From the NCBI GenBank assembly GCA_902802795.1, contig CADCNI010000013.1, positions 1-56,689 of the forward strand: a stretch of DNA of 56,689 bases, given 5' to 3'. The position numbers and the translations under genes are program-made. This DNA is from an uncultured Ruminococcus sp. Lineage in GTDB: Bacteria > Bacillota > Clostridia > Oscillospirales > Acutalibacteraceae. The stretch's first letter is position 1, and every line of letters starts with the position of its first letter. Below are positions 43,909 to 51,734 of the stretch, in pieces. A model generated the notes under the pieces. That model saw nothing but the letters and a program-made list of their open reading frames with translations, did no database searches and was not told where the DNA came from.

Positions 43909-44163
43909 TCAGACAGTCTGCATTTTGGACTCGAATTCGGCAGCGGTCATATCCACCCTTTCGGCCGCCTGGGAGATCGTCAGCAAGCCGTCTTTCACAA
44001 GGTTGCTCAACATCATCAGCATGCCCTCGGCTCTTCCCTCGGCTCTTCCCTCGGCTCTCCCCTCGGCTCTTCCCTCGGCTCTCCCCTCGGCTCTCCCCTC
44101 GGCTTTATACTCTTCTTCCAGTTCTGCAATGTGTCTTTCTTCGTCGTATTCCGTTATAAACAT
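43909..44163 (-). CDS. Internal, in-frame RpnS-like ORF within rpn
   Basis: An ATG inside the rpn frame (44163-44161, MFITEYDEERH) is preceded by a perfect GGAGGT (44176-44171) at 7 bp. The predicted 84-aa product is the C-terminal helical domain with the seven-unit AEGR array. Independent translation of exactly this domain is the published gene-within-gene antitoxin arrangement of Rpn systems. The site's presence is seen; translation is inferred. Confidence 0.7.
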   Translation of the reverse strand: MFITEYDEERHIAELEEEYKAEGRAEGRAEGRAEGRAEGRAEGRAEGMLMMLSNLVKDGLLTISQAAERVDMTAAEFESKMQTV

Positions 44164-44841
44164 ACTTTTGACCTCCGATCTGTTGGCAATGAGAAAAGGT
44201 TTAATCAGCGAATGGTCAGGGAGATTGGCTATCGCAGCGTCAACGGCGGCGGCTAACGAGCCCATGGTCTTTTGGTTGGCGCGTGCTTCATTGACAAAAT
44301 AAGCATAGTCCCCCAGCGGCTTGCAAGCCTGCATAAGTTCTTCATTGTGACCGTAATTGATATTGATCATGGTGACCTTCACCTCAATATCCGGCTCCGC
44401 GTCCGGCGCAAAAGAGTCAGACAGGTGCAGCACGGTCCGGTCGCCCGTTTCCTTCCTCCCGTTGTAAAAGCACACGCATTTCGGCGTAGGCGCTTTTTGC
44501 TGCTTTGCACTGAAACGGTGATAGTCCGCGTTTGTTTCGGTATATTTATCATACAGCATCCCGGCGTAAATCAAAAAACGCATGGGCATATTGGGGTTCA
44601 GGCTGGACTGGTGTTCGTAAAAATTCAGCGTATCCGCAATCAGGAACGAAACGTCGTTTCTCATCCCCATATAGAACGCATCCTCAATCATATTCAGGCT
44701 GATCGCCTCAGGATCGGTATAATGAGAACCGTTCATCGCGTTATAAAGACTTAACGTCCATTCCTTTTTGTCGGGATTGCCAAAGATAAATTTGAACAGC
44801 CTGTCTTTGTACTCACGGTTAATGCCGATGTTTTCTCCCAT
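43909..44841 (-). CDS. Rpn family PD-(D/E)XK nuclease, full length (RpnL-like)
   Basis: This 310-aa protein opens REYKDRLFKFIFGNPDKKEW, then LSLYNAMNGSHYTDPEAI; the nuclease core is NDVSFLIADTLNFYEHQS (Asp...ExQ). A conserved VKVTMININYGHN and an ANQKTMGSLAAAVDAAIA helix follow. The C-terminal domain contains the tetrapeptide array AEGR (seven AEG units) and a leucine-rich tail. Start at 44841, after AAAGGGAGCG; an ATG at 44898 lies before the promoter's -10 box and is rejected. The promoter and gene appear to have landed in the 3' end of the anti-sigma gene. Family function: DNA cleavage in phage defence, restrained by its own C-terminal product. Confidence 0.86.
   Translation of the reverse strand: MGENIGINREYKDRLFKFIFGNPDKKEWTLSLYNAMNGSHYTDPEAISLNMIEDAFYMGMRNDVSFLIADTLNFYEHQSSLNPNMPMRFLIYAGMLYDKYTETNADYHRFSAKQQKAPTPKCVCFYNGRKETGDRTVLHLSDSFAPDAEPDIEVKVTMININYGHNEELMQACKPLGDYAYFVNEARANQKTMGSLAAAVDAAIANLPDHSLIKPFLIANRSEVKSMFITEYDEERHIAELEEEYKAEGRAEGRAEGRAEGRAEGRAEGRAEGMLMMLSNLVKDGLLTISQAAERVDMTAAEFESKMQTV
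44027..44105. repeat. 12-bp tandem repeat encoding AEGR units
   Basis: Seven copies of a 12-bp unit (CCTCGGCTCTTC or CCTCGGCTCTCC) in the rpn C-terminal region. The duplicate at 43667 has only two copies (about 43791-43803), so the array length varies even within this locus. Confidence 0.9.
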
Positions 44842-44865
44842 TGGTATCGCTCCCTTTCCGTTACT

Positions 44866-44894
44866 ATTATACCATGACAAGACCGCTTCGTCAA
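44866..44894 (-). promoter_or_regulatory. Promoter of the rpn gene at 44 kb
   Basis: TTGACG (44894-44889), 17-bp spacer, TATAAT (44871-44866) with TGG before it, 25 bp before the start codon. Confidence 0.78.
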
Positions 44895-44904
44895 GCAAAA
44901 TGAA

Positions 44905-45479
44905 ATGCCGCGGAAGTCCTCATCAAAATCAATAGTATCAGAACTTATTGTCTGTGTGGTCAGATTAACATTATTTCTTGTCGCCCCGCCTTGTGAATCA
45001 TAAGGAAATTCTGAAAAGCCATCTAATGCTTTATAAAACGGATTAATCCAACCGTGTCCGTCAATCCACTCAATAATTCCATTCCACGCGCTCTCCGCCG
45101 CGCTCACGACATATCCGCGCATGGGCGTAACTGCCACAATCAGCGCCAGCACCGCCGCGACGGCCGCCACGCGAAGGACGTTTTTGCTTATTCTCGCCCG
45201 GCGTTCGGCTTTTTCTTTTGCCTTTTGCGCATTCTCCCCCTCGCGGCGTTCCATCGCCCCCAGCGTTCTGGCTTTCAGCTCGTCCGAAACCGTGTCCGCG
45301 CGTGTTACCAGCGGAACGGTCCGGCGCGGCTGCGAATGGATTTCAGACCACTATCCACAACTTAAGCACTCCCCCAGTCGGCTACGCCGACAGCCCCCTC
45401 AAAGAGGGAGCCATTATTCGCCTCCCTCTTTGAGGGAGGTGGCACCCATTTTCTCAACCATTTCAGATATCTTACTCAT
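44905..45479 (-). pseudogene. Broken anti-sigma factor (DUF4179-like)
   Basis: The start ATGAGTAA overlaps the sigma gene's stop. MSKISEMVEKMG is followed directly by an inserted palindromic repeat that brings a stop. Beyond it, after an in-frame stop, the same protein resumes as VPLVTRADTVSDELKARTLG, a basic helix, a membrane segment (VLRVAAVAAVLALIVAVTP) and MRGYVVSAAESAWNGIIEWI, the pattern of DUF4179 anti-sigma factors. The C-terminal outside domain is cut after TISSDTIDFDEDF where the rpn unit begins. Both ends are therefore damaged, and it is very unlikely to give a working protein. Confidence 0.75.
45368..45447. repeat. Palindromic intergenic-type repeat inserted in the anti-sigma gene
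   Basis: CTCCCTCAAAGAGGGAG and GCTCCCTCTTTGAGGGGG form adjacent hairpins that can also pair with each other, with a second GTCGGCTACGCCGAC hairpin beside them. Similar GAGGGAG palindromes are, to my knowledge, widespread in gut Clostridia genomes. I see only this copy here. Confidence 0.7.
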
Positions 45480-45998
45480 TCCCGCTCTCTCCTTTCGTCA
45501 CCAAATCCACAAGCTGCTTCTTTCCCCTCACCAGCATGGCTTTCACACTGTTCTCCGTTTTCCCCATGATTTTGCCGATTTCTTTTGCGGTATAACCGCA
45601 GTCAAAGTGAAGCAGCAGCACCGCCTTGTAATCGGGATTCATCCGGCGCATGACTTCGTTGAAATCCACCTGCTGTTCGATCAGCTCCGCAAATCTGTCA
45701 TCCGTCAGCTTTTCCCCTGTCAGCGTCCGCGCGGAACGCTCCCACTCCACCGCCTCGTCCTCCACGTCGGCTCGCTTTTTGAATTCATAGCGGCGTACAT
45801 ATTCCGCACCACATTCACCGTCACTTTGATGAACCACGCGCGCGCGTGATCTTCGCTGCGAAACTTCGGCTGTTTGTCTATGTAGCGGCAAAACAACTCC
45901 TGATAGACGTCCTCCGCATCCGAGGCAACACTGACCTTCGCCGCCGCAACTGTCATGACCAGCTCGGAATATCGCTGTATGACTTCCGTATTTGTCAT
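45472..45998 (-). pseudogene. Frameshifted ECF-type sigma-70 factor
   Basis: Two overlapping frames together encode one sigma factor. The first (from the ATG at 45998) has region 2: TNTEVIQRYSELVMTVAAAK, DAEDVYQELFCRYI and ARAWFIKVTVNVVRNMY. The second has YEFKKRADVEDEAVEW, then region 4: MNPDYKAVLLLHFDCGYTAKEIGKIMGKTENSVKAML. The switch lies at about 45791-45798, where TACGCCGCTATG would read through as TACCGCCGCTATG: one C is missing. Total length is 527 nt, one short of a multiple of three. AAGGAGG precedes the start. Given the broken anti-sigma gene, real decay is more likely than a read error, but either is possible. Confidence 0.78.
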
Positions 45999-46585
45999 TG
46001 CTTTTTAAAAACCTCCTTTTTGAATGACAGGTACACGGTCTCACGCCGCTTTTCCGTCATGAAAGGGTATTGTTGTTATCCCTCTCACTTTACAAACGCT
46101 TAAGAAGGGCAAAACGATTCTCATGCATTTCTATTTTTTTCTGTTTTTTCAAAAATTTTAAAAATTTTTTTGAAAAAAGCGACTCTTTTTTGCCTGCTCA
46201 TGCGTTTATATTATGAAAGGTCTTTCAGGGGAACGAGCCCGCTTACAAAGTTTTCCATATTTATCTTTTTCCCCGTAACCACACCTTTGTGACAGGCTTT
46301 TCCTCCTCTATTTCCGGCGCGGACTGTTTCGTTTGTCTGCCTGTGCAGCATCCGGCTGCCGCTCTTCGCAACGGGTGTTTGCCACAAAAACCTTCTTACA
46401 CTTTTTTACCTCTGCGGTGCTGACCGCAAAAAAACCCGCGCCGACAAAAAAGGAAATGAGAGTCACGACGTCCATGCCTGTCACATGACGGAAACCATCG
46501 CACAAAGGAGGCTTGCCATAAGATCGATTACCTGATACTGGCATTTTGTTTTTTACAATCAAATCACATAAAATATACAACAACT
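45999..46585. other. Gene-poor stretch upstream of the sigma pseudogene
   Basis: No convincing gene is seen in these 590 bp. One minus-strand ORF (46475-46308, MDVVTLISFFVGAGFF...) would give a 55-aa peptide with one membrane helix and a basic tail, like small type I toxin or holin-like peptides. It has no clear ribosome site, so I leave it unassigned. Confidence 0.35.
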
Positions 46586-46680
46586 TAAATTATCACACAA
46601 CACACATCGGACAGGAGCGTGTCCGACGACTCCCTGACGCTCCGAAAAACGCCGCGGCTTCACCTACGCGGCGTTTTTTT
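46552..46680 (+). ncRNA. Candidate small RNA with promoter and terminator
   Basis: TTTACA (46552-46557), 16-bp spacer, TATACA (46574-46579). A hairpin TCGGACA/TGTCCGA (46607-46613 and 46620-46626) follows, then a terminator AAAAACGCCGC/GCGGCGTTTTT (46645-46655 and 46668-46678) with a T run. No ORF lies between. The transcript would be about 95 nt. It might instead be the tail of an unseen leader. Confidence 0.4.
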
Positions 46681-46835
46681 ATTTGTACCACAAATCAGAA
46701 AAAAAAACACGCCGCTTTCCCACCGGAAAACAGCGTGTCCGTTGCTTTTTAAAACTACTTCCATGCGGCAACCGTCAGGCTTTTCTATAAGACCACCCGG
46801 CGCGTGCGTACGAAACCCTTTGTCCCGCAGGGCGA

Positions 46836-47204
46836 TCAGTCGATCTTGACGATCTCCGCCTCGGGCGCGTTCTTCTTGACGCTCGCGATGCCGTTGAGGC
46901 AGCCGACCTTGGCCTTGTAGCCCTCGGATGCCGCGATGATCTCGCCGTTTCTCGCCTTCAGGCGGAAGCGGTACTCGCCCGCCTTGTCGATGTACATCTC
47001 AAACTTGGGGTGCTTCTTCTTTTCAAATTCCTCTACGGTCTGGTCTTCGATTTCGCCGACGCAGCAGTTGCGCACGCTCTCGATCCCCTTCATGCACGCC
47101 GCCTCGGTGGTGTATATCTCCGATGTGGCAATGATCTCGCCGTTGCCCGCTTTCAGATTGAACTTAATGCCGGTCTTGACCTTTTTGACTTCAAATTTTC
47201 CCAT
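46836..47204 (-). CDS. YegP family protein (two DUF1508 repeats)
   Basis: This 122-aa protein consists of two DUF1508 modules: residues 1-55 (GIKFNLKAGNGEIIATSEIYTTEAAC) and 66-120 (EYRFRLKARNGEIIAASEGYKAKVGC). Each forms a small beta-beta-beta-alpha unit with the conserved L.A.NGEIIA.SE.Y. Function is unknown in bacteria. It is basic and cytoplasmic. GAAAGGAAG lies about 9 bp before the ATG, and a consensus promoter lies 60 bp upstream. Confidence 0.92.
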   Translation of the reverse strand: MGKFEVKKVKTGIKFNLKAGNGEIIATSEIYTTEAACMKGIESVRNCCVGEIEDQTVEEFEKKKHPKFEMYIDKAGEYRFRLKARNGEIIAASEGYKAKVGCLNGIASVKKNAPEAEIVKID

Positions 47205-47264
47205 AACGGTTACTTCCTTTCGATGGATTGATTTTCCCGCGTTGTGCGGGTTCTCCGCATATTC

Positions 47265-47293
47265 ATTTTAACACTTTTCTGTTGTATTGTCAA
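47265..47293 (-). promoter_or_regulatory. Promoter of the yegP-like gene
   Basis: TTGACA (47293-47288), 17-bp spacer, TAAAAT (47270-47265). Confidence 0.8.
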
Positions 47294-47349
47294 TAAAAAT
47301 AATGGCGAGTGCCGCTTGTAAAATGGTGGTTTTACATAAAGCGCCGACA

Positions 47350-47384
47350 TATAGGGATCCTAGTGCGCTTCGCTTGTCCCTATA
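47350..47384. repeat. Palindrome in the divergent intergenic region
   Basis: TATAGGGA (47350-47357) and TCCCTATA (47377-47384) enclose a 19-nt loop and are followed by GGGATATTTTTGG. It lies between two divergent promoters, so it may be an operator or a remnant element. Confidence 0.45.
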
Positions 47385-47428
47385 GGGATATTTTTGGTAC
47401 ACACACTTCTGTTTTTCCGTTTTTTTGA

Positions 47429-47457
47429 TTGACACGGAGATAAAAGTGGATTATCAT
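47429..47457 (+). promoter_or_regulatory. Promoter of the SIMPL-domain gene
   Basis: TTGACA (47429-47434), 17-bp spacer, TATCAT (47452-47457). Confidence 0.75.
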
Positions 47458-47489
47458 AGGAATATATCACATCAAAGGAGTGTTTCTTC

Positions 47490-48128
47490 ATGGGAAAAGT
47501 CACGATACAAGGCAAAGCCACACGCACCGTCCCGTATGACCGGATGAATATCACCGTCAGATTTCAGGCATGGGGTGCCACCCCTGCGGACGTACTCAGA
47601 AAGATCGAAAAACAGTGTGAGAAATTTCTGGGCATTTTACAAAGCATGGGTTATGACATCGGCAGCATACAAATGAAAAAGGCGAATCTCTCCGAGGAAA
47701 GAAGCACGCGGGACAATCCCCGCGGCATTATTTCGGTCAGCGGAGAAAAGAGTCTGTTGCTTAAGGCAACGCTTCATCCGGCCGCCGTCAACGGACTGGA
47801 ACGTATCATCCGGGAAAACGAACTTGACGCCGATTATTCCGTATCCTATGACCTGTCCGACAGGGAAACCCTGCGCAGGGAACTGCTCGGTGAAGCGGTG
47901 GAGGATTCTCGGCACAAAGCCGACATTATCGCCGCTTCCGTCGGCACACAGGTGGTCGGCATGAAACAGGCAGGCAACGACGGTATCGGACACGCATACA
48001 AGAAAAACAATGACGAGTATTTTGACATCATGAGTATTTTTAATCGTAGTGAATCACTTTCCGACCGATTGTCTGCTTTGGAAACCACCGTAGAGGAAAG
48101 TATCACCATTACATGGATTACGGAATAG
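47490..48128 (+). CDS. SIMPL (DUF541) domain protein
   Basis: This 212-aa protein matches the SIMPL/DUF541 fold. It begins GKVTIQGKATRTVPYDRMNITVRFQAWG, has LGILQSMGYDIGSIQMKKANLSEE in the middle, and VSYDLSDRETLRRELLGEAVEDSRHKADIIAASVG in the second half. Many members are exported, but this one lacks a signal peptide and appears cytoplasmic. Family function is poorly known. AAAGGAG lies about 10 bp before the ATG. A MITE-like element begins 38 bp after its stop. Confidence 0.87.
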   Translation: MGKVTIQGKATRTVPYDRMNITVRFQAWGATPADVLRKIEKQCEKFLGILQSMGYDIGSIQMKKANLSEERSTRDNPRGIISVSGEKSLLLKATLHPAAVNGLERIIRENELDADYSVSYDLSDRETLRRELLGEAVEDSRHKADIIAASVGTQVVGMKQAGNDGIGHAYKKNNDEYFDIMSIFNRSESLSDRLSALETTVEESITITWITE

Positions 48129-48166
48129 AGAACGGAAGACCACTGCCCCATACGCAAAAAGACAAA

Positions 48167-48322
48167 GGAACTGTGAAGAAATAAGATGTACAAAAATGGC
48201 GCAGGATTTTTCGACTATGACAAGGCGGAAAAGCGCGGGAATACTTGGTGTATTCCAAGCTTTGACAACGAAGTCAGAGGCGAAAAAGACAAGCATTGTT
48301 CAGATTATTTTTGAACAGTTCC
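48167..48322. mobile_element. MITE-like element, 156 bp
   Basis: Ends GGAACTGT (48167-48174) and ACAGTTCC (48315-48322) are perfect inverses. The match extends imperfectly inward for about 18 bp (TGAAGAAATAA against TTCAAAAATAA). AAA flanks both sides as a possible 3-bp target duplication. Inside lies the hairpin GGAATAC/GTATTCC. No coding capacity is seen. Confidence 0.65.
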
Positions 48323-48326
48323 AAAG

Positions 48327-48365
48327 CAATCCGCCGCCCGGTTTTTAACGCAACCGGACGACGGA
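48327..48365 (+). terminator. Terminator after the SIMPL gene
   Basis: AATCCGCCGCCCGGTT pairs with AACCGGACGACGGATT (two mismatches), followed by TATTTTTATTTT on the plus strand. On the minus strand it can close the gatB end. Confidence 0.7.
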
Positions 48366-48404
48366 TTTATTTTTATTTTATGAAGTTTTTTCAGCCTGTC
48401 TGCT

Positions 48405-49847
48405 TTACCCCAGCAGTTCTCTCAAAATCGCGGTGACGGTCTGGGGGTCGGCCTTGCCGCGCAGGGCGCGCATGGACTGACCGATCAGGTATTGCAGCGC
48501 CTTCTCCTTGCCGGACTTGTACTCGTCCACGGACTTCTGGTTCGCCGCAACGACTTCTTCGATGGCCGCTTTGACCGCGCCGGTGTCGGTAACGGTCTTG
48601 AGGTTGTGTTCCTCGACATATTTCACGGGGTCGCAACCCTCTTCAAAGACCGCCTTGAATACCTTCTTGGCGGTGTTGCGGGTGATTTCACTGCGCTGCA
48701 CCATGCCGATGAGCGCGCCGAGATAGCCGTAATCAAACGCCATTTCCTCCGGCTCCTTGCCGCTGTCGCTCAGCATACGCATGACTTCGCCCATAATCCA
48801 GTTGGCCAGCTCCTTGGCGGGATAGCCTGCCGCGAGATTTTCCTCAAACAGCGCCACCAGATATTTGGAAGTGGTGATCTGCGCCGCGTCGTATTCCGAA
48901 AGTCCCAGTTCGCCGACATAACGCTGGCGCTTGGCTTCGGGCAGCTCCGGCAGATTTTTGCGGGTTTCCTCGATGACTTCCTCGCTGATCTCGATGGGAA
49001 TGAGGTCAGGCTCCGGGAAATATTTGTAATCCTGCGCATCCTCCTTGGAACGCATGGCGAAGGACGCGTCCTTGTTGTCGTCCCAGCGGCGGGTTTCCTG
49101 CTTCACGGTGCCGCCTTCTTCCAGCACTTCGATCTGGCGCTTGGATTCGCCGTTAATGGCGCGGGCAATCGCCTTGAAGGAGTTCATGTTCTTCATTTCG
49201 GTACGGGTGCCGAATTTGTCCGAACCCACGGGACGGACGGAGAGGTTGATGTCGGCGCGCAGGGAACCTTCCTGCATCTTGCAGTCGGAAACGCCGATGA
49301 ATTGCAGGATCGCCTTGAGCTTTTCGAGGTAGCGGATGACTTCATTCGCGGAGCGGAAGTCGGGTTCGCTGACGATTTCGATCAGCGGCACGCCGCAGCG
49401 GTTGTAGTCCACCATGGTGGAATCCGTCCACGGGTCATGCACCAGCTTGCCCGCGTCCTCCTCCATGTGGATTTCATGAATGCCGATGATCTTCTTGCCG
49501 CCGCCCTCGGCTTCGATCTCCACGCCGCCGTTGCGGCAGATGGGCAGATAAAGCTGGCTGATCTGATACGCCTTGGGCAGGTCGGGGTAGAAGTAGTTTT
49601 TGCGGTCGAATTTATTGTAGCGGGTAATCTCGCAGTTCAGCGCAAGACCTGCGCGGGTCGCGTAGTTGACCACCTGACGGTTGAGCGAGGGCAGCACGCC
49701 GGGCATACCCGTGCAGACCGGGCAGCAGTGGGTGTTGGGCGCACCGCCGAATTCGGTGGTGCAGGAGCAGAAGATTTTGGTCTTGGTGGCAAGCTCCACA
49801 TGCACTTCCAGACCCATGACGATTTCCCATGATGTTGTTTTAGCCAT
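48405..49847 (-). CDS. gatB: Asp-tRNA(Asn)/Glu-tRNA(Gln) amidotransferase subunit B
   Basis: This 480-aa subunit binds the mischarged tRNA and activates its side chain with ATP. The N-terminal cradle has WEIVMGLEVHVELATKTKIFCSC and NTHCCPVCTGMPGVLPSLN, with zinc-type Cys pairs. The core has GVPLIEIVSEPDFRSANE and GSLRADINLSVRP. The C-terminal helical and YqeY-like tail ends in SMRALRGKADPQTVTAILRELL. Length and motifs are standard. It starts 18 bp after gatA and is the last gene of the operon. Confidence 0.96.
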   Translation of the reverse strand: MAKTTSWEIVMGLEVHVELATKTKIFCSCTTEFGGAPNTHCCPVCTGMPGVLPSLNRQVVNYATRAGLALNCEITRYNKFDRKNYFYPDLPKAYQISQLYLPICRNGGVEIEAEGGGKKIIGIHEIHMEEDAGKLVHDPWTDSTMVDYNRCGVPLIEIVSEPDFRSANEVIRYLEKLKAILQFIGVSDCKMQEGSLRADINLSVRPVGSDKFGTRTEMKNMNSFKAIARAINGESKRQIEVLEEGGTVKQETRRWDDNKDASFAMRSKEDAQDYKYFPEPDLIPIEISEEVIEETRKNLPELPEAKRQRYVGELGLSEYDAAQITTSKYLVALFEENLAAGYPAKELANWIMGEVMRMLSDSGKEPEEMAFDYGYLGALIGMVQRSEITRNTAKKVFKAVFEEGCDPVKYVEEHNLKTVTDTGAVKAAIEEVVAANQKSVDEYKSGKEKALQYLIGQSMRALRGKADPQTVTAILRELLG

Positions 49848-49865
49848 TGTGATTCCGCTCCTTTC

Positions 49866-51335
49866 TTATCTGTTTTCCAGTTCCGTGGGCGTGCGCTTGT
49901 GCCAGTCGGTGACCTGCTGGTAGGCGTGTGCCGCGCCGAGAATCTTGGTTTCATCGAAGTAGTTGCCGATCAGGTGCATACCGACGGGCATGCCCTTGCC
50001 GTCAAAGCCGCAGGGAACCGACGCGGCGGGCAGTCCCGCGAGGTTAATCATGACGGTGTAGATGTCTCCGAGGTACATTTTCAGCGGGTCGGAGAGGTTC
50101 TCACCGATTTTCAGCGCGGTAGTCGGCGCAACCGGGCCGAGAATGAGGTCGTATTTCTCAAACGCCTTGTCAAACGCGCCTTTGATGAGCGCCTTGGCCT
50201 GCAGCGCCTTGCGGTAATACGCGTCGTAATAGCCGGAGGACAGTACGAAGCAGCCCAGCATGATGCGGCGCTTGACTTCCATGCCGAAGCCCTCGCTGCG
50301 GCTCTTGGTGTAGAGGTCGAGCAGGTCTTCAAAATCGTCGGCGCGGTAGCCGTATTTGATGCCGTCGTAGCGACTGAGGTTGCTGCTGGCTTCGGCAGAG
50401 GCGATGATGTAATAGGCGGGGATGGCGTATTTGACGATGGGCATATCGAATTTTTCCACCGTCGCGCCCATGCTTTCGAGCTGCTTGGCGGCGGCTTCGA
50501 TGGAGGCGGCGACTTCCTTGTCAAGACCCTCTCCGAAGAAGTCGGTGGGAATGCCGATCTTCATGCCCTTGACGTCGGTATGCAGCACCGCGTCGAGGGC
50601 AACGCCCTTGGTGGCGACGCTGGTGTTGTCTTTCTTGTCCTGCTTCATGATCTCACCGAGCACGGCGGCGCAGTCGGCGGCATTGCGCGCGAGCGGGCCG
50701 ATCTGGTCAAGCGAACTGGCGTAAGCCACCAGTCCGAAACGGGACACGGAGCCATAGGTCGGCTTGATGCCCGTCACGCCGCAGAACGACGCGGGCTGGC
50801 GGATACTTCCGCCCGTGTCGGAACCCAGTGCGTAGAAGCATTCGCCCGCGGCGACCGCCGCCGCCGAACCGCCCGAAGAACCGCCGGGAACGCAATTGAC
50901 ATTCCACGGATTCTTCGTCGCGCCGAAATAACTGGTTTCGGAGGTGGAACCCATGGCGAATTCGTCCATATTGAGCTTGCCGAGCGGCACCGCGCCGGCT
51001 TTCATGATTTCCTCCACGGCGGTGGCGCTGTAGGTGGGCTTGAAATTGCCCAGCATGCGGGAGCCGCAGGAGGTCTGGATGCCTTTCTGGCACATATTAT
51101 CCTTAATGCCCATCGGCACGCCCGCGAGCGGAGAAGTGTACTCACCGGAAGTGATTTTCTGCTGCACTTCTTCGGCTCTCTGAAGCACGTCGTCCTGCAC
51201 CGTGACGAAGCAGGAGAAGCGGCTGTTGTATTTGTCAATCTGCCCGAGCGAGAACTTCGCGGCTTCCACGGCGCTGATTTCGCCTTTTTTGATCGCCGCG
51301 CCCAGCTCAAGGGCCGTCATATCTGCAAGGTTCAT
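49866..51335 (-). CDS. gatA: Asp-tRNA(Asn)/Glu-tRNA(Gln) amidotransferase subunit A
   Basis: This 489-aa amidase releases ammonia from glutamine for subunit B. The amidase-signature triad is visible: Lys in GVPMGIKDN, cis-Ser in GSDTGGSIRQPAS and the nucleophile Ser in the GGSSGGSAAAVAAG region. Start at 51335, 9 bp after AAAGGA; longer in-frame starts run through the intergenic heptad repeat. It follows gatC by 108 bp. Confidence 0.96.
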   Translation of the reverse strand: MNLADMTALELGAAIKKGEISAVEAAKFSLGQIDKYNSRFSCFVTVQDDVLQRAEEVQQKITSGEYTSPLAGVPMGIKDNMCQKGIQTSCGSRMLGNFKPTYSATAVEEIMKAGAVPLGKLNMDEFAMGSTSETSYFGATKNPWNVNCVPGGSSGGSAAAVAAGECFYALGSDTGGSIRQPASFCGVTGIKPTYGSVSRFGLVAYASSLDQIGPLARNAADCAAVLGEIMKQDKKDNTSVATKGVALDAVLHTDVKGMKIGIPTDFFGEGLDKEVAASIEAAAKQLESMGATVEKFDMPIVKYAIPAYYIIASAEASSNLSRYDGIKYGYRADDFEDLLDLYTKSRSEGFGMEVKRRIMLGCFVLSSGYYDAYYRKALQAKALIKGAFDKAFEKYDLILGPVAPTTALKIGENLSDPLKMYLGDIYTVMINLAGLPAASVPCGFDGKGMPVGMHLIGNYFDETKILGAAHAYQQVTDWHKRTPTELENR

Positions 51336-51415
51336 TTTTATCAATCCTTTCATTGAGGCTGCGAGATAAATGAAAGCGTATGGCGTGTGAAGGAAGCGTT
51401 CCGTCCAAAAACTAC

Positions 51416-51436
51416 ACACTTCACATTTCACACTTC
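51416..51436. repeat. Heptanucleotide repeat (ACACTTC/ACATTTC) between gatC and gatA
   Basis: Three 7-bp units ACACTTC, ACATTTC, ACACTTC directly after the gatC stop. The unit is the same family as the array before truA. Confidence 0.8.
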
Positions 51437-51443
51437 ATGTTGT

Positions 51444-51731
51444 TTATTCAAACGAACGCGGCACGAGGAAGTAGTTGTCTTTCTGTGCGGGGGCGTTTTT
51501 CAGTACATCCTCGGTGGGAATGGAGGGCTGCACCTCGTCCTCACGCATGACGTTGGTGAGCGGGAGCGCGTGGCTCATCGGCTCGATGCCCTCGGTGTCC
51601 AGCTCGGACAGTGTGTCGATATATTGCAGAATCTCCTGCAAATCGCTCTGTGCCTTGGCACGGCTCTCCTCGGGCAGCTTGATTCTGCCCAGTGCCTCCA
51701 GATATGTTACCAATTCATCGGTGATAACCAT
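51444..51731 (-). CDS. gatC: Asp-tRNA(Asn)/Glu-tRNA(Gln) amidotransferase subunit C
   Basis: This 95-aa subunit wraps around GatA and stabilises the GatAB complex. It has the usual VTYLEALGRIKLPEESRAK helix, QEILQYIDTLSELDTEGIEPMSHAL and a C-terminal REDEVQPSIPTEDVLKNAPAQ ending in FLVPRSFE. It begins 3 bp after the stop of the upstream small gene, with AAAGGAG inside that gene's end. Confidence 0.95.
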   Translation of the reverse strand: MVITDELVTYLEALGRIKLPEESRAKAQSDLQEILQYIDTLSELDTEGIEPMSHALPLTNVMREDEVQPSIPTEDVLKNAPAQKDNYFLVPRSFE

Positions 51732-51734
51732 TTT

